The notes under the pieces were generated by a model, which was not told the DNA's origin, did no database searches, and was given only the letters and a program-made list of their open reading frames with translations. Both the position numbers and the translations under genes were made by a program. This document shows, one piece after another, positions 25,894 through 34,396 of a stretch of 64,000 nucleotides of DNA. The DNA is taken from NCBI RefSeq assembly GCF_024339125.1, contig NZ_CP101417.1:2305001-2369000 (forward strand). The letters run 5' to 3'. Origin of the DNA: Xanthomonas hortorum (GTDB lineage: Bacteria > Pseudomonadota > Gammaproteobacteria > Xanthomonadales > Xanthomonadaceae). Every line of letters starts with the position of its first letter. Positions within the stretch are counted from its first letter, which is position 1.

Positions 25894-26838
25894 TCAGCGC
25901 TTAAGTACGATGTGGCTATAGCGCGGGTCGGTATAACTTTCGCGGATCGCATCTTCGAATGGCGTCTGGCGCACGCCGAAGACTTTCTCGGTATTGACGC
26001 CTTTGAAGTCATCGCCGGCGCTGAGCGCCTTGAGCTGGTCGGCCGTGAATGGGGGTTTCTTGCTAAAGATCGAATACACGCGCAGCAGGAAGGCAAAGAA
26101 ACCGATAGGAATATGCACGATCACCGTATGCAGGCGTTTGACCCGCTTGATCGTCTTGATGATGTCAACGTAATCCACGCGTGTGTCGCCAACGATATCG
26201 TAGACCTCGCCGTTGGGTTCGCGTTCGATGCATTTAGCGATGCAGCGGCAGAAGTCACGTTCGTATAGCGGCTGGCGCATGAACTTGCCATCGCCTGGGA
26301 TCGGAAAGACGGGCGTCTTGGCCATGAAGCGCGACAGCCAGCCCAGATGCTTTGGATCGAACCAGCCAAACATCAGCGTTGGCCGCAACACGCAATGACG
26401 CAAGCCGCTGCTCACCACCATTTCTTCCTGGGAGCGCTTGGTGTTTGTGTAATCATCCACAGCGATCGAATTCACCACCGATGAGCTGATGTGGACCACG
26501 AAGGGCACGTTGGCCGCTTTGCAGGCGTCAAGCACATGCGAAGTGGCAACCAGGTTGTTGCGGGTGAAAAGCTCGGTGGTTTTGCCAGTGATCTGTGCGT
26601 GCAATTGAGCGACGCAGGCTGCGCCTTCGAACTCGCGGGCCCATTCGCCCGGTTCGGCGAGGTCCGCATGCAAGACACGCACGGCAGGATGCAGCTCGCG
26701 CAGAATCTGCAAATTGTGCGCGTGCTTGTCGATTGCCACCAGTTGGGTGTAGCCCTGTTGTTCGAGCTCGACGATCAGGTTTTGGCCGACCAGCCCGGCG
26801 GCACCCGTGATGACAATCTTGGCGTGTTTGTCGGTCAT
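25894..26838 (-). CDS. NAD-dependent epimerase/dehydratase (extended SDR)
   Basis: 314 residues. The N-terminus carries the extended-SDR NAD motif TGAAGLVGQNL, an acidic residue after the second strand (AIDKHAHN), and the catalytic-type YTNTK (about residue 130) following SSSVVNS. It ends with a C-terminal domain containing RDFCRCIAKCIE and a hydrophobic stretch IPIGFFAFLLRVYSIFSKKP that may associate with membrane. Members act on nucleotide- or lipid-linked sugars, or on sterol-like substrates (3-beta-HSD-like). The membrane-proximal stretch hints at a lipid-linked substrate. It sits one base before the DprE2-like gene, in the same operon. Confidence 0.82.
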   Translation of the reverse strand: MTDKHAKIVITGAAGLVGQNLIVELEQQGYTQLVAIDKHAHNLQILRELHPAVRVLHADLAEPGEWAREFEGAACVAQLHAQITGKTTELFTRNNLVATSHVLDACKAANVPFVVHISSSVVNSIAVDDYTNTKRSQEEMVVSSGLRHCVLRPTLMFGWFDPKHLGWLSRFMAKTPVFPIPGDGKFMRQPLYERDFCRCIAKCIEREPNGEVYDIVGDTRVDYVDIIKTIKRVKRLHTVIVHIPIGFFAFLLRVYSIFSKKPPFTADQLKALSAGDDFKGVNTEKVFGVRQTPFEDAIRESYTDPRYSHIVLKR

Positions 26839-26839
26839 G

Positions 26840-27568
26840 TCAGAGCTTGATCCTGCGGAAAACGAATTCGGGGATGTTTTTGATCACCAGCATGATGGCC
26901 CACCAAAAAGCTGGTAAGTAGGCCACAGCACGACGCTTGTCCACCGCACTGACGATTCCCTTGGCGATCTGATCCGGCTTTGCCCACAGGGCGCCCTTCT
27001 TGAAAGCTGCGGTCATTGGGGTGTCGACGAAGCCCGGCTTGATCGTGAGTACGTTGATGCCTTCCGGACGCAAGCGCTGGCCGAGTCCGCTCAGATATGC
27101 AGTCACAGCCGCTTTTGCGCAGCCATATAGGTAGTTGCTGGCGCGACCACGGTCTCCTGCCACCGAAGAAATCACCGCAAGCGTTGCGCCCGAGACCAGC
27201 CGCGGCACGATCGCTGCGCACAGCGCGATAGTGGAGGTGCCGTTGGTTGCGAATTCGCGAAGCGACAGTTCGAACGATGCGTTGCACGCAGCTTGATCCG
27301 GCAGCGTGCCATGCGCAATCAACACCACATCGACGCCACCCAATGCGGCCCAGGCAGCATCCAGGATATCGCAGTGACGTGCGCTGTCGTTGACATCCAG
27401 CACGCCGACGCTGCTCTTGGCGCCGCGTGTTGCGAGGTCCGCCGCGATCGTCTCCAGGCGCGTTGCCTGTCGGCCGAGCAGATGGATGGCCGCCCCGCGT
27501 GCGGCGTAGCGTCGGGCGGTTGCTTCGGCGATGGCCGAGGTGGCACCGATGATGAGGACGCGTTGCAT
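26840..27568 (-). CDS. DprE2-like short-chain reductase (polyprenylphospho-2-keto-pentofuranose reductase)
   Basis: 242 residues, classical SDR. The NAD(P) motif is GATSAIAEATARRYA; the catalytic region is SSVAGDRGRASNYLYGCAK, with Ser, Tyr and Lys in the expected spacing. The wording SVAGDRGR..NYLYG(S/C)AKA is the hallmark of the DprE2 family. In mycobacteria DprE2 reduces decaprenylphospho-2-keto-D-erythro-pentofuranose to decaprenyl-phospho-arabinose. The C-terminal hydrophobic end (AFWWAIMLVIKNIPEFVFRR) fits membrane association. It lies two bases downstream of the DprE1-like gene, the same order as in mycobacteria. Family assignment is strong; the product sugar here is inference. Confidence 0.88.
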   Translation of the reverse strand: MQRVLIIGATSAIAEATARRYAARGAAIHLLGRQATRLETIAADLATRGAKSSVGVLDVNDSARHCDILDAAWAALGGVDVVLIAHGTLPDQAACNASFELSLREFATNGTSTIALCAAIVPRLVSGATLAVISSVAGDRGRASNYLYGCAKAAVTAYLSGLGQRLRPEGINVLTIKPGFVDTPMTAAFKKGALWAKPDQIAKGIVSAVDKRRAVAYLPAFWWAIMLVIKNIPEFVFRRIKL

Positions 27569-27570
27569 GT

Positions 27571-28872
27571 TTACTCCGTGACCCGGCGCCAGAAGCCGGA
27601 AGAAAAACGTGGATCGAGATAGCTGCTGAATTCGCGCCAGAGGCCGTAGGCGCGCTGGAACGAATGCGCGGCCATACGTGCATCTTTGGCAGGGTACAGA
27701 GCGCCGCCTGCTTCGTCGACGATGCGGTCGAGTCGCTCGAGCAGGCGGAACACGTCAGGGCCACTATTGGGAAAATCCAGTGCCAGCGTAGTGCCTGGTC
27801 TGGGAAATGACAGCATGCCGAGTGAGGGTGTGCTGCCGAACTCTTTCAGCACAGCAAGGAACGAGCCGCTACCGCTGCGGGCAATTTCGGCTAGCAGGGC
27901 ATCGACCCCGTCTCGCGAGGTTGCTGGCGGCAGTACACACTGGTATTGCAGGAAGCCGGAAGGCCCGTACATGCGGTTCCAGTCGCGGATGCCGTCCAGC
28001 GGATAGAAGAACGGCAGCAGATGACTGACAAAGCGTTTGCGTGGTGCAGGCTGGCGCCAGTAGTACAGCGCGTTGAAAGGCCGCAGGGATAATTTGTTCA
28101 CCAACGAAATCGGCGGCGTGATCGGCATGGATAGTCCCGCGTCTGGTGATTTCGGTCGTTCCTGCGGAAGTCCGCTGCAGTGATCGGCACGCGTGAAGTG
28201 TCCACGTCCCCGCGAACGTCCGCTTGCCAGGCAATCGATCCAGGCAACGCTGTATTCGTGGCTTTCTGCAGATGCGGCAGATAAGGCAAAGAATTCGTCG
28301 AGCGAGCCGAAACGGATGTTCTCCGCCTCCAGGGTTGGGCTGCCGACGCGTCGTAGTTGAATCTCTGCCCAGGTGATCAGGCCGGTCAGGCCCAGGCCTC
28401 CCACCGTGGCTGCGAACCAGTGATCGTTGTCGGCTCGAGTGCAGAGCCGCCGCTCGCCATCGCTGCGCAGCAGCTCGAATGCGCGCACGTGGTGACCGAA
28501 GGTACCAGTGCGATGGTGGTTCTTGCCATGCACGTCATTGGCGATTGCGCCAGCCACCGTGACATAGCGAGTGCCCGGCGTCACAGGCAAAAACCAGCCC
28601 TGTGGCAAAACCAGTTCGATGATTTCCGCCAGGGTGACGCCCCCTTCGCAACGCAGTACGCCATTGCTCGGATCAAAGGCGATGAAGCGATCGAGCCCGC
28701 TTGCGCACAACAAGGTCCCATCCGGATTAAGGCAACTGTCGCCATAACTGCGTCCGTTGCCGCGGGGCAGGGCTTGGCCATCGAATGCCGGCAAGCGTGT
28801 GGCGCGATCGTTGACCGGTATCAGCGTCTGATGTGCCTTGGGATAGCGTCCCCAGGATTGCCCCGCTGTCAT
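27571..28872 (-). CDS. DprE1-like FAD oxidase (polyprenylphospho-ribofuranose 2-epimerase subunit)
   Basis: 433 residues of the FAD_binding_4 / ALO family. The FAD pyrophosphate loop is RGNGRSYGDSCLN (about residue 40), and TPGTRYVTVAGAIANDVHGK is the second FAD segment. Mid-protein GTFGHHVRAFELL and GLGLTGLITWAEIQL are typical of DprE1. DprE1 oxidises polyprenylphospho-ribose at C2, and DprE2 then reduces it to the arabino epimer. The mycobacterial active-site Cys387 lies near the C-terminus; here the corresponding stretch reads ALYPAKDARM, with Ala before LYPAKD where I would look for the Cys. The start ATG at 28872 overlaps the UbiA stop (TGATG). The upstream open frame (to 29031) is shadow. 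Confidence 0.88.
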   Translation of the reverse strand: MTAGQSWGRYPKAHQTLIPVNDRATRLPAFDGQALPRGNGRSYGDSCLNPDGTLLCASGLDRFIAFDPSNGVLRCEGGVTLAEIIELVLPQGWFLPVTPGTRYVTVAGAIANDVHGKNHHRTGTFGHHVRAFELLRSDGERRLCTRADNDHWFAATVGGLGLTGLITWAEIQLRRVGSPTLEAENIRFGSLDEFFALSAASAESHEYSVAWIDCLASGRSRGRGHFTRADHCSGLPQERPKSPDAGLSMPITPPISLVNKLSLRPFNALYYWRQPAPRKRFVSHLLPFFYPLDGIRDWNRMYGPSGFLQYQCVLPPATSRDGVDALLAEIARSGSGSFLAVLKEFGSTPSLGMLSFPRPGTTLALDFPNSGPDVFRLLERLDRIVDEAGGALYPAKDARMAAHSFQRAYGLWREFSSYLDPRFSSGFWRRVTE

Positions 28873-30317
28873 CAGATGGCGCTCAGAGCGAACAGCCCGC
28901 ACAGCACGACAACGATCTGGCTTACACGGTCTGTGGCGGCAAACACGATCGGATCGTCGTGCATGTCTCCGCGGTAGGCAATGATCCAGACTCGGCTCAC
29001 CCAATACAGCAGCACTGGACAAACCAACCACAGCAACTTGGGGTTGCGGTAAAGCTCCACACTCTCGGGGCTGTTGATGTACAACGCCATCACCATGACT
29101 GCGATGTAGCCGGCAGCAGCGCCCATCGATTGCAGCAGCGAAAGGTCCTCGACCGAATAGGCACGCCCACTGGCCTTGGTCTTGCCGCTGCTCAACATGG
29201 CGTGCAGTTCAGTGTAACGCTTGAGTAGGGCCAGAGACAGGAACATGAACATCGAAAAGGCCAGCAGCCAGAACGATAATTCGACGCCGATCGCCACGGC
29301 CCCACCGATGATGCGCACGGTGTAAAGCGCTGCGAGCAGTACTACGTCGATCATCACGACACGCTTCAAACGCAGCGAATACGCCAGTGTCATGACGTAG
29401 TAGGCCAGCAACACCAACGTGAATTCGACGCTGCAGGCTAAAGAAAGCAGCAGTCCGGCGATGGTCAGCGCAGGAGCGACGAGCAGACCCTGCAGAAGAG
29501 GAAGTCGACCTGCCGCAAACGGCCGCTTGCGCTTGCGCGGATGTTGACGGTCCGGCGTCAGGTCAAGTAAATCGTTGAGCACGTAGACGCCAGATGCGCA
29601 TAGCCCGAACGCCACAAGCGCGATCGTGGCTTGCATTACCGAGTCCAGATCCAGGAAGCGATGAGCGGTAAGGAGTGGAACGAACACCAGCAGATTCTTC
29701 AACCATTGATGCAGGCGCAACGCTTTCAGCCATGCTCGGGCACGCGGCGGAGCAGGCCAATGCGCATGCACGTGCGTCCGCTCTGCGGCGGCTTTGGCGA
29801 GTGCAGTCCCGTTGTTGACGACCCAGGCGCCGCCAGCCTTTTCCCATACGTGCAGATCCACGCTGCCGTTGCCGGCGTAATCGAAGTTCCCCTGCCCAAA
29901 TGTGTCGACCAGTACATCGGCCTTGTTGCGACCAGACAGATTGCGTTTGCCATCACTGGCGATCACTTGTTCGAACAGGCCCAGGTGGTCTGCGATAGGC
30001 TTCACCAGCAGTGTATCCGAGGCCGTGCATAGCACGCGTGGGCGTTGCGTCGTGGTACGCAGCAGCTCTAGCACTTGGTGGTTGTAAGGCAAGGTCTCTG
30101 CAGGCAGGAAGACGCGGGAGGCAAGTTCGCGCTTCAGCGCAGCCTTGCCGCGCAACAGCCACAGGGGCAGCAAGAACACGTACAGCGGATTTCGTGCCAG
30201 CAGAGCTAGCACCGACTCGTAGAGGATGTCAGAGTTCAAAAGCGTGCCATCCAGATCCACGCACAAGGCGCGTCCCGAAACAACTGGACGAGTGGAGCTG
30301 CTGGTAGGGGCTGACAT
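28872..30317 (-). CDS. HAD phosphatase-UbiA prenyltransferase fusion (5-phosphoribosyl-polyprenyl-phosphate synthase-like)
   Basis: 481 residues. Residues ~15-200 are a HAD-like hydrolase: motif I VDLDGTLLNSD, a downstream TASDTLLVKPIADHLGLF and then the GNG-D region YAGNGSVDLHVW. Residues ~210-481 are a UbiA-type membrane prenyltransferase with about eight helices and the aspartate-rich motif NDLLDLTPDRQHPRKRKRP. Mycobacterial UbiA (Rv3806c) moves 5-phosphoribose from PRPP to decaprenyl phosphate; a phosphatase must then remove the 5-phosphate. Here both activities may sit on one chain. Start ATG at 30317 gives MSAPTSSSTRPVVSGRALCV; the frame opens slightly earlier. It is the first enzyme of the DprE-type operon. 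Confidence 0.87.
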   Translation of the reverse strand: MSAPTSSSTRPVVSGRALCVDLDGTLLNSDILYESVLALLARNPLYVFLLPLWLLRGKAALKRELASRVFLPAETLPYNHQVLELLRTTTQRPRVLCTASDTLLVKPIADHLGLFEQVIASDGKRNLSGRNKADVLVDTFGQGNFDYAGNGSVDLHVWEKAGGAWVVNNGTALAKAAAERTHVHAHWPAPPRARAWLKALRLHQWLKNLLVFVPLLTAHRFLDLDSVMQATIALVAFGLCASGVYVLNDLLDLTPDRQHPRKRKRPFAAGRLPLLQGLLVAPALTIAGLLLSLACSVEFTLVLLAYYVMTLAYSLRLKRVVMIDVVLLAALYTVRIIGGAVAIGVELSFWLLAFSMFMFLSLALLKRYTELHAMLSSGKTKASGRAYSVEDLSLLQSMGAAAGYIAVMVMALYINSPESVELYRNPKLLWLVCPVLLYWVSRVWIIAYRGDMHDDPIVFAATDRVSQIVVVLCGLFALSAI

Positions 30318-30363
30318 CGAGGGCCTGGCGATCCATTGCGGGGCCGCGATTATACCTAGTCGA

Positions 30364-31350
30364 TCAACCTGCTTCTTCTCGCGAGGCAAATTCTGCTATC
30401 AACATGGCCAACGCGCCGACGAGAATGGCGTACCAGAGCGTGACCAGGCGGGCTGCGACGGCGACTGCAATTGCGTCCTGCGTAGAGATCCCGAGCCGAT
30501 TGAGCATCAACACGATGGCCAGTTCGGTCGTGCCAACGCCACCGGGGACGAACGACAGTGCGCCAATCAGCATCGCGAGCGGGTAAATACCGAGCGCGAC
30601 AACAGGGTTCAGCTGCAAGCCCATTCCAATGCAAAGGCTTACGAAGACCGCAGATGTCAGTCCCCAGGCGATGGATCCGGCAAGCATGCTTTGTCCGAAC
30701 GCGCGCAGATCCAGGCAGCTACGTAGCTCCAACGCTGCCGCAAGGCAAAAGCTGGCCAAGCGTCGTAACCAGCGGCCGGGAAAGCGCTCGCTCAAACGTG
30801 CCAGAGTGTTCAATAGCGCAGGCCACGCTGCCGCGCCGAATAGCAGGCAGACAAATCCCAGCACCACCGCGACCAGGGCGCCCAGGGTGGGGAACACCGA
30901 GGCAGCCAGCAACGCCAAAGACAGGATGACCAGCAGATCGGACGCGCGCTCGAAGACGAAGACGCCCAGCGTACGCTCGGGCGGGATGCCCATGCGCGCG
31001 AAATAGCGAATCCGCAGCAATTCGCCGGCCTTGCCGGGCGTTGCGGTCAATGCGAAGCCTGCCAAATAGCCAGCCAGGCCAGGTAATACCGGTAACTGAT
31101 GGCCTTTACGGCGGAGGAGCCAGTGCCACCGCCAGTACCGGAACAGATACGTGATGGAAACGGGCACGATGGCGAGCGACATCAACGGCCAGACCTCGCT
31201 CAGCCGCGAAAAGGTCCGGTTTCCGTGATCGACCCAGACCAATGCGGCGACGTACCCGGCGCATAGCACGAGAACGAAGGCGGCCAGATAATCCAGGCGG
31301 TGCCACAATCTTGCGGCACCGTTGATGCTGGGAGGTGAAGGTGAATCCAT
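30364..31350 (-). CDS. YbhN/UPF0104-type membrane protein (flippase-like domain)
   Basis: 328 residues, about eight hydrophobic helices. The segment LAGFALTATPGKAGELLRIRYFARM carries the TPG(K/R)xGE motif of the lysylphosphatidylglycerol-synthase TM / UPF0104 family. FVPGGVGTTELAIVLMLNRLG is the second family signature. Members are thought to move or modify lipid-linked molecules. Position at the head of the DprE-type operon, 46 bp before UbiA and 13 bp after etfA, suggests a role in handling the lipid-linked sugar. That role is inference. Confidence 0.85.
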   Translation of the reverse strand: MDSPSPPSINGAARLWHRLDYLAAFVLVLCAGYVAALVWVDHGNRTFSRLSEVWPLMSLAIVPVSITYLFRYWRWHWLLRRKGHQLPVLPGLAGYLAGFALTATPGKAGELLRIRYFARMGIPPERTLGVFVFERASDLLVILSLALLAASVFPTLGALVAVVLGFVCLLFGAAAWPALLNTLARLSERFPGRWLRRLASFCLAAALELRSCLDLRAFGQSMLAGSIAWGLTSAVFVSLCIGMGLQLNPVVALGIYPLAMLIGALSFVPGGVGTTELAIVLMLNRLGISTQDAIAVAVAARLVTLWYAILVGALAMLIAEFASREEAG

Positions 31351-31365
31351 TGCAGCAGAAGGGCC

Positions 31366-32310
31366 TCAGCCCAGTGCGGCCTCCAGCTCAGGGAGCAATG
31401 CGAACAGATCCCCAACCAAGCCAATATCCGCAATCTCGAAGATCGGCGACTCCGGGTCCTTGTTGATCGCCACGATCGTCCCTGCGTCCTTGATGCCGGT
31501 CAGATGCTGGATTGCGCCGCTGATACCGATCGCCACGTACAGCTCGGGGGCGATGATCTTGCCGGTCTGGCCGACCTGCAGTTCGTTCGGCACGTAGCCG
31601 GCGTCCACTGCAGCGCGCGAGGCGCCCACGGCCGCGCCGAGTTTGTCGGCCAGGCTGTAGATGTGCTGGAAATTCTCGGCCGAGCCGACGCCGCGGCCGC
31701 CGGAGACCACGCGCTTGGCGCTCTGCAGGTCGGGGCGATCGGAGCTGCCTGCGGCCAGGCCGACGAAGCGGGTGTGGGTCGGCAGCGCGGCATCGACGGT
31801 GACTGCCTCGACCGTCGCACTGCCGCCGGCTGCCGCTTCCGGCCACGAGGCGCTGCGCACAGTTGCAACAACGATCTGGTCGGCCGGCGCTTTCACGCTG
31901 ATGATCGCGTTGCCGGCGTAAATCGGGCGCTTGAAGGTGTAGGCATCCTCGACCGACATCAGGTCGGAGATCTGGTTCACGCCCAGCAGCGCGGCCACGA
32001 CCGGCATCAGATCCTTGCCAAACGTTGTCGAGGGGCCGAACACGTGGCTGTAGCCCTGGCCGGCGAGCTGTGCGATCTGCGGCCCAAGCACCTGGGCGAC
32101 GGCGTGTTCGTTGGCGGCGTTTGTCACCGTCAGTACGCGTGCGACGCCCGCCAACTGCGCGGCCTGCCCGGCAACCGTCGCAGGGTCGGCGGCCAGCACG
32201 ACGATGTCGATGGACTCGGCCGACACCGCCAGCGCGGCGCTGAGGGTCTTGGCGGTGGCCGCATTGAGCTGACCGTTGAGATGTTCGGCGACAACGAGAA
32301 TCTTGGCCAT
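31366..32310 (-). CDS. etfA: Electron transfer flavoprotein, alpha subunit
   Basis: 314 residues. The C-terminal FAD domain shows VVSGGRGVGSAENF, the GAAVGASRAAVDAGYVPN segment and LYVAIGISGAIQHLTG, followed by AINKDPESPIFEIADIG. All are signatures of ETF-alpha. With the beta subunit it carries electrons from acyl-CoA and other dehydrogenases to ETF-ubiquinone oxidoreductase (43268-44917). It marks the right border of the variable LPS locus. The start ATG overlaps the etfB stop by one base (TAATG). Confidence 0.95.
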   Translation of the reverse strand: MAKILVVAEHLNGQLNAATAKTLSAALAVSAESIDIVVLAADPATVAGQAAQLAGVARVLTVTNAANEHAVAQVLGPQIAQLAGQGYSHVFGPSTTFGKDLMPVVAALLGVNQISDLMSVEDAYTFKRPIYAGNAIISVKAPADQIVVATVRSASWPEAAAGGSATVEAVTVDAALPTHTRFVGLAAGSSDRPDLQSAKRVVSGGRGVGSAENFQHIYSLADKLGAAVGASRAAVDAGYVPNELQVGQTGKIIAPELYVAIGISGAIQHLTGIKDAGTIVAINKDPESPIFEIADIGLVGDLFALLPELEAALG

Positions 32311-33056
32311 TACAACAACCCCTTTTGCTTGAGTGCGGCCACCAGTTCGGCGGCGTCCTTGACCATCACGCCACGGCTGCGCTTGGACGGCGCGGCGTAG
32401 TGGGTGGTGCTGAGGCTGTCGTGCGCATCGACGCCGAGGTCGGCAAAAGCCAGCGTTTCCAGCGGCTTGCTCTTGGCCTTCATGATGTCCGGCAGCTTGA
32501 TGAAGCGCGGCTCGTTCAGGCGCAGATCTGTGGTAATCACCGCCGGCAGGTCCACTTCCAGCGTTTCCAGGCCGGCATCGACCTCACGGGTCACGGTGGC
32601 CTTGCCATCGGCCACGACCAGCTTGCCGGCGAAGGTCGCCTGCGGACGGCCCCACAGCGTGGCGAGCATCTGACCGGTCTGGTTGGCATCGTCGTCGATC
32701 GCTTGCTTGCCCAGGATGACCAGGTCCGGCTGTTCCTTCTCGACCAGCTTGAGCAGGGTACGTGCAGCGGTCAGCGGCTGGATGGCGGAGTCGGTCACCA
32801 CGTGGATGGCCCGGTTGGCGCCCATGGCCAGACCGTTGCGCAGATGCGCGGCCGCGTCGGCCGGCGCCAGCGTGGCGACTACCACCTCGGTGGCGATGCC
32901 GGCATCGCGCAGGCGCAACGCCTCTTCCAGGGCGATTTCGTCGAACGGGTTCGGCGAGAGCTTGACGCCGTCGGTCACCACACCGGAGCCATCCGGCTTG
33001 ACCTGAATGCGGACGTTGTAGTCCACCACGCGCTTGTAGGCGACGAGGATTTTCAT
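32310..33056 (-). CDS. etfB: Electron transfer flavoprotein, beta subunit
   Basis: 248 residues. It begins MKILVAYKRVVDYNVRIQVK and shows NPFDEIALEEALRL, the AMP-binding-loop region VILGKQAIDDDANQTGQML, and a C-terminal AKSKPLETLAFADLG recognition-loop-like stretch, matching the ETF-beta family. It binds AMP structurally and pairs with EtfA in the cytoplasm. It is the promoter-proximal gene of the etfBA pair and is divergent from rmlB across 229 bp, which must contain both promoters. Confidence 0.95.
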   Translation of the reverse strand: MKILVAYKRVVDYNVRIQVKPDGSGVVTDGVKLSPNPFDEIALEEALRLRDAGIATEVVVATLAPADAAAHLRNGLAMGANRAIHVVTDSAIQPLTAARTLLKLVEKEQPDLVILGKQAIDDDANQTGQMLATLWGRPQATFAGKLVVADGKATVTREVDAGLETLEVDLPAVITTDLRLNEPRFIKLPDIMKAKSKPLETLAFADLGVDAHDSLSTTHYAAPSKRSRGVMVKDAAELVAALKQKGLL

Positions 33057-33285
33057 CGTGTACGAGATCCTTCAGCTGTTGCGGGAAGGCCCGGCCGCGG
33101 CGGCAGGCTCGGGAGTGCCGCCATTCTAACCGGGGAGGGCGCACCATGCGATGGCGTATGGATGCTGCGCTGCGGCAGTCGGACGCAGCGATGTGGGCGA
33201 TGCTTAAGCTCGGTCTTGCCCGGACCATATATCCTGTGTGGTTTGAAAATGCAGCGCGGGTGCGCGCGACCAGGAGGAGTAGACA

Positions 33286-34341
33286 GTGGCGACTTGGCTA
33301 GTAACCGGCGGGGCCGGCTTTATCGGCGGAAATTTTGTTCTGGAGGCGGTCTCTCGTGGGATCCGCGTGGTCAATCTGGACGCGCTCACTTATGCGGGCA
33401 ATCTGAACACGCTGGCGTCGCTGGAAGGCAACGCCGACCATGTTTTCGTCAAGGGCGACATCGGTGACGGCGCGCTTGTGACTCGCTTGCTGCAGGAACA
33501 TCAGCCGGACGCGGTGCTGAACTTCGCGGCCGAAAGCCATGTCGATCGTTCGATCGAAGGCCCTGGCGCCTTCATCCAGACCAACGTGGTCGGCACTTTG
33601 GCCCTGCTTGAGGCAGTGCGCGACTATTGGAAAGCGTTGCCGGATACGCGCCGTGATGCGTTCCGCCTCCTGCATGTGTCCACCGACGAGGTCTATGGCA
33701 CGCTGGGTGAGACCGGCAAGTTCACCGAAACCACGCCCTACGCCCCGAACTCGCCGTACTCGGCCTCCAAGGCAGCGTCGGATCACTTGGTGCGCGCGTT
33801 CCACCACACCTACGGGCTGCCGGTGCTGACCACCAACTGCTCGAACAACTACGGTCCGTACCACTTCCCCGAAAAACTCATTCCATTGGTCATTGCCAAG
33901 GCGCTGGCCGGCGAGCCGCTACCGGTGTACGGAGACGGCAAGCAGGTGCGCGACTGGCTGTTCGTCAGCGATCATTGCGAAGCGATCCGCACCGTGCTGG
34001 CCAAGGGCCGGGTCGGCGAGACCTACAACGTGGGCGGCAATTCCGAGCGCCAGAACATCGAAGTCGTGCAGGCGATCTGCGCACTGCTGGATCAGCATCG
34101 TCCGCGCGAAGACGGCAAGCCGCGCGCCAGCCAGATCACCTATGTCACCGACCGTCCCGGACACGATCGCCGTTACGCGATCGATGCCTCAAAGTTGAAG
34201 GACGAGTTGGGCTGGGAGCCGGCGTATACCTTCGAGCAAGGCATCGCGCAGACGGTGGAGTGGTACCTGACCAACCAGGCGTGGGTGCAGGGCGTGCTGG
34301 ATGGCAGCTATCGGCTCGAACGGATCGGCGCTGCGGCATAA
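33286..34341 (+). CDS. rmlB: dTDP-glucose 4,6-dehydratase
   Basis: 351 residues, extended SDR. NAD motif [19 protein letters not shown]; catalytic [25 protein letters not shown]. It makes dTDP-4-keto-6-deoxyglucose, step 2 of dTDP-L-rhamnose synthesis for LPS. The start is the GTG at 33286, preceded by AGGAGGAG at 33272-33279. It is the first gene of the rmlBACD operon. No JUMPStart-like element was seen upstream. Confidence 0.96.
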   Translation: MATWLVTGGAGFIGGNFVLEAVSRGIRVVNLDALTYAGNLNTLASLEGNADHVFVKGDIGDGALVTRLLQEHQPDAVLNFAAESHVDRSIEGPGAFIQTNVVGTLALLEAVRDYWKALPDTRRDAFRLLHVSTDEVYGTLGETGKFTETTPYAPNSPYSASKAASDHLVRAFHHTYGLPVLTTNCSNNYGPYHFPEKLIPLVIAKALAGEPLPVYGDGKQVRDWLFVSDHCEAIRTVLAKGRVGETYNVGGNSERQNIEVVQAICALLDQHRPREDGKPRASQITYVTDRPGHDRRYAIDASKLKDELGWEPAYTFEQGIAQTVEWYLTNQAWVQGVLDGSYRLERIGAAA

Positions 34342-34396
34342 CGCGCGTCCCTTGCAAGAGCCTGCGCATGCGCGCGGGCCTCAACAGGAGTACCTC

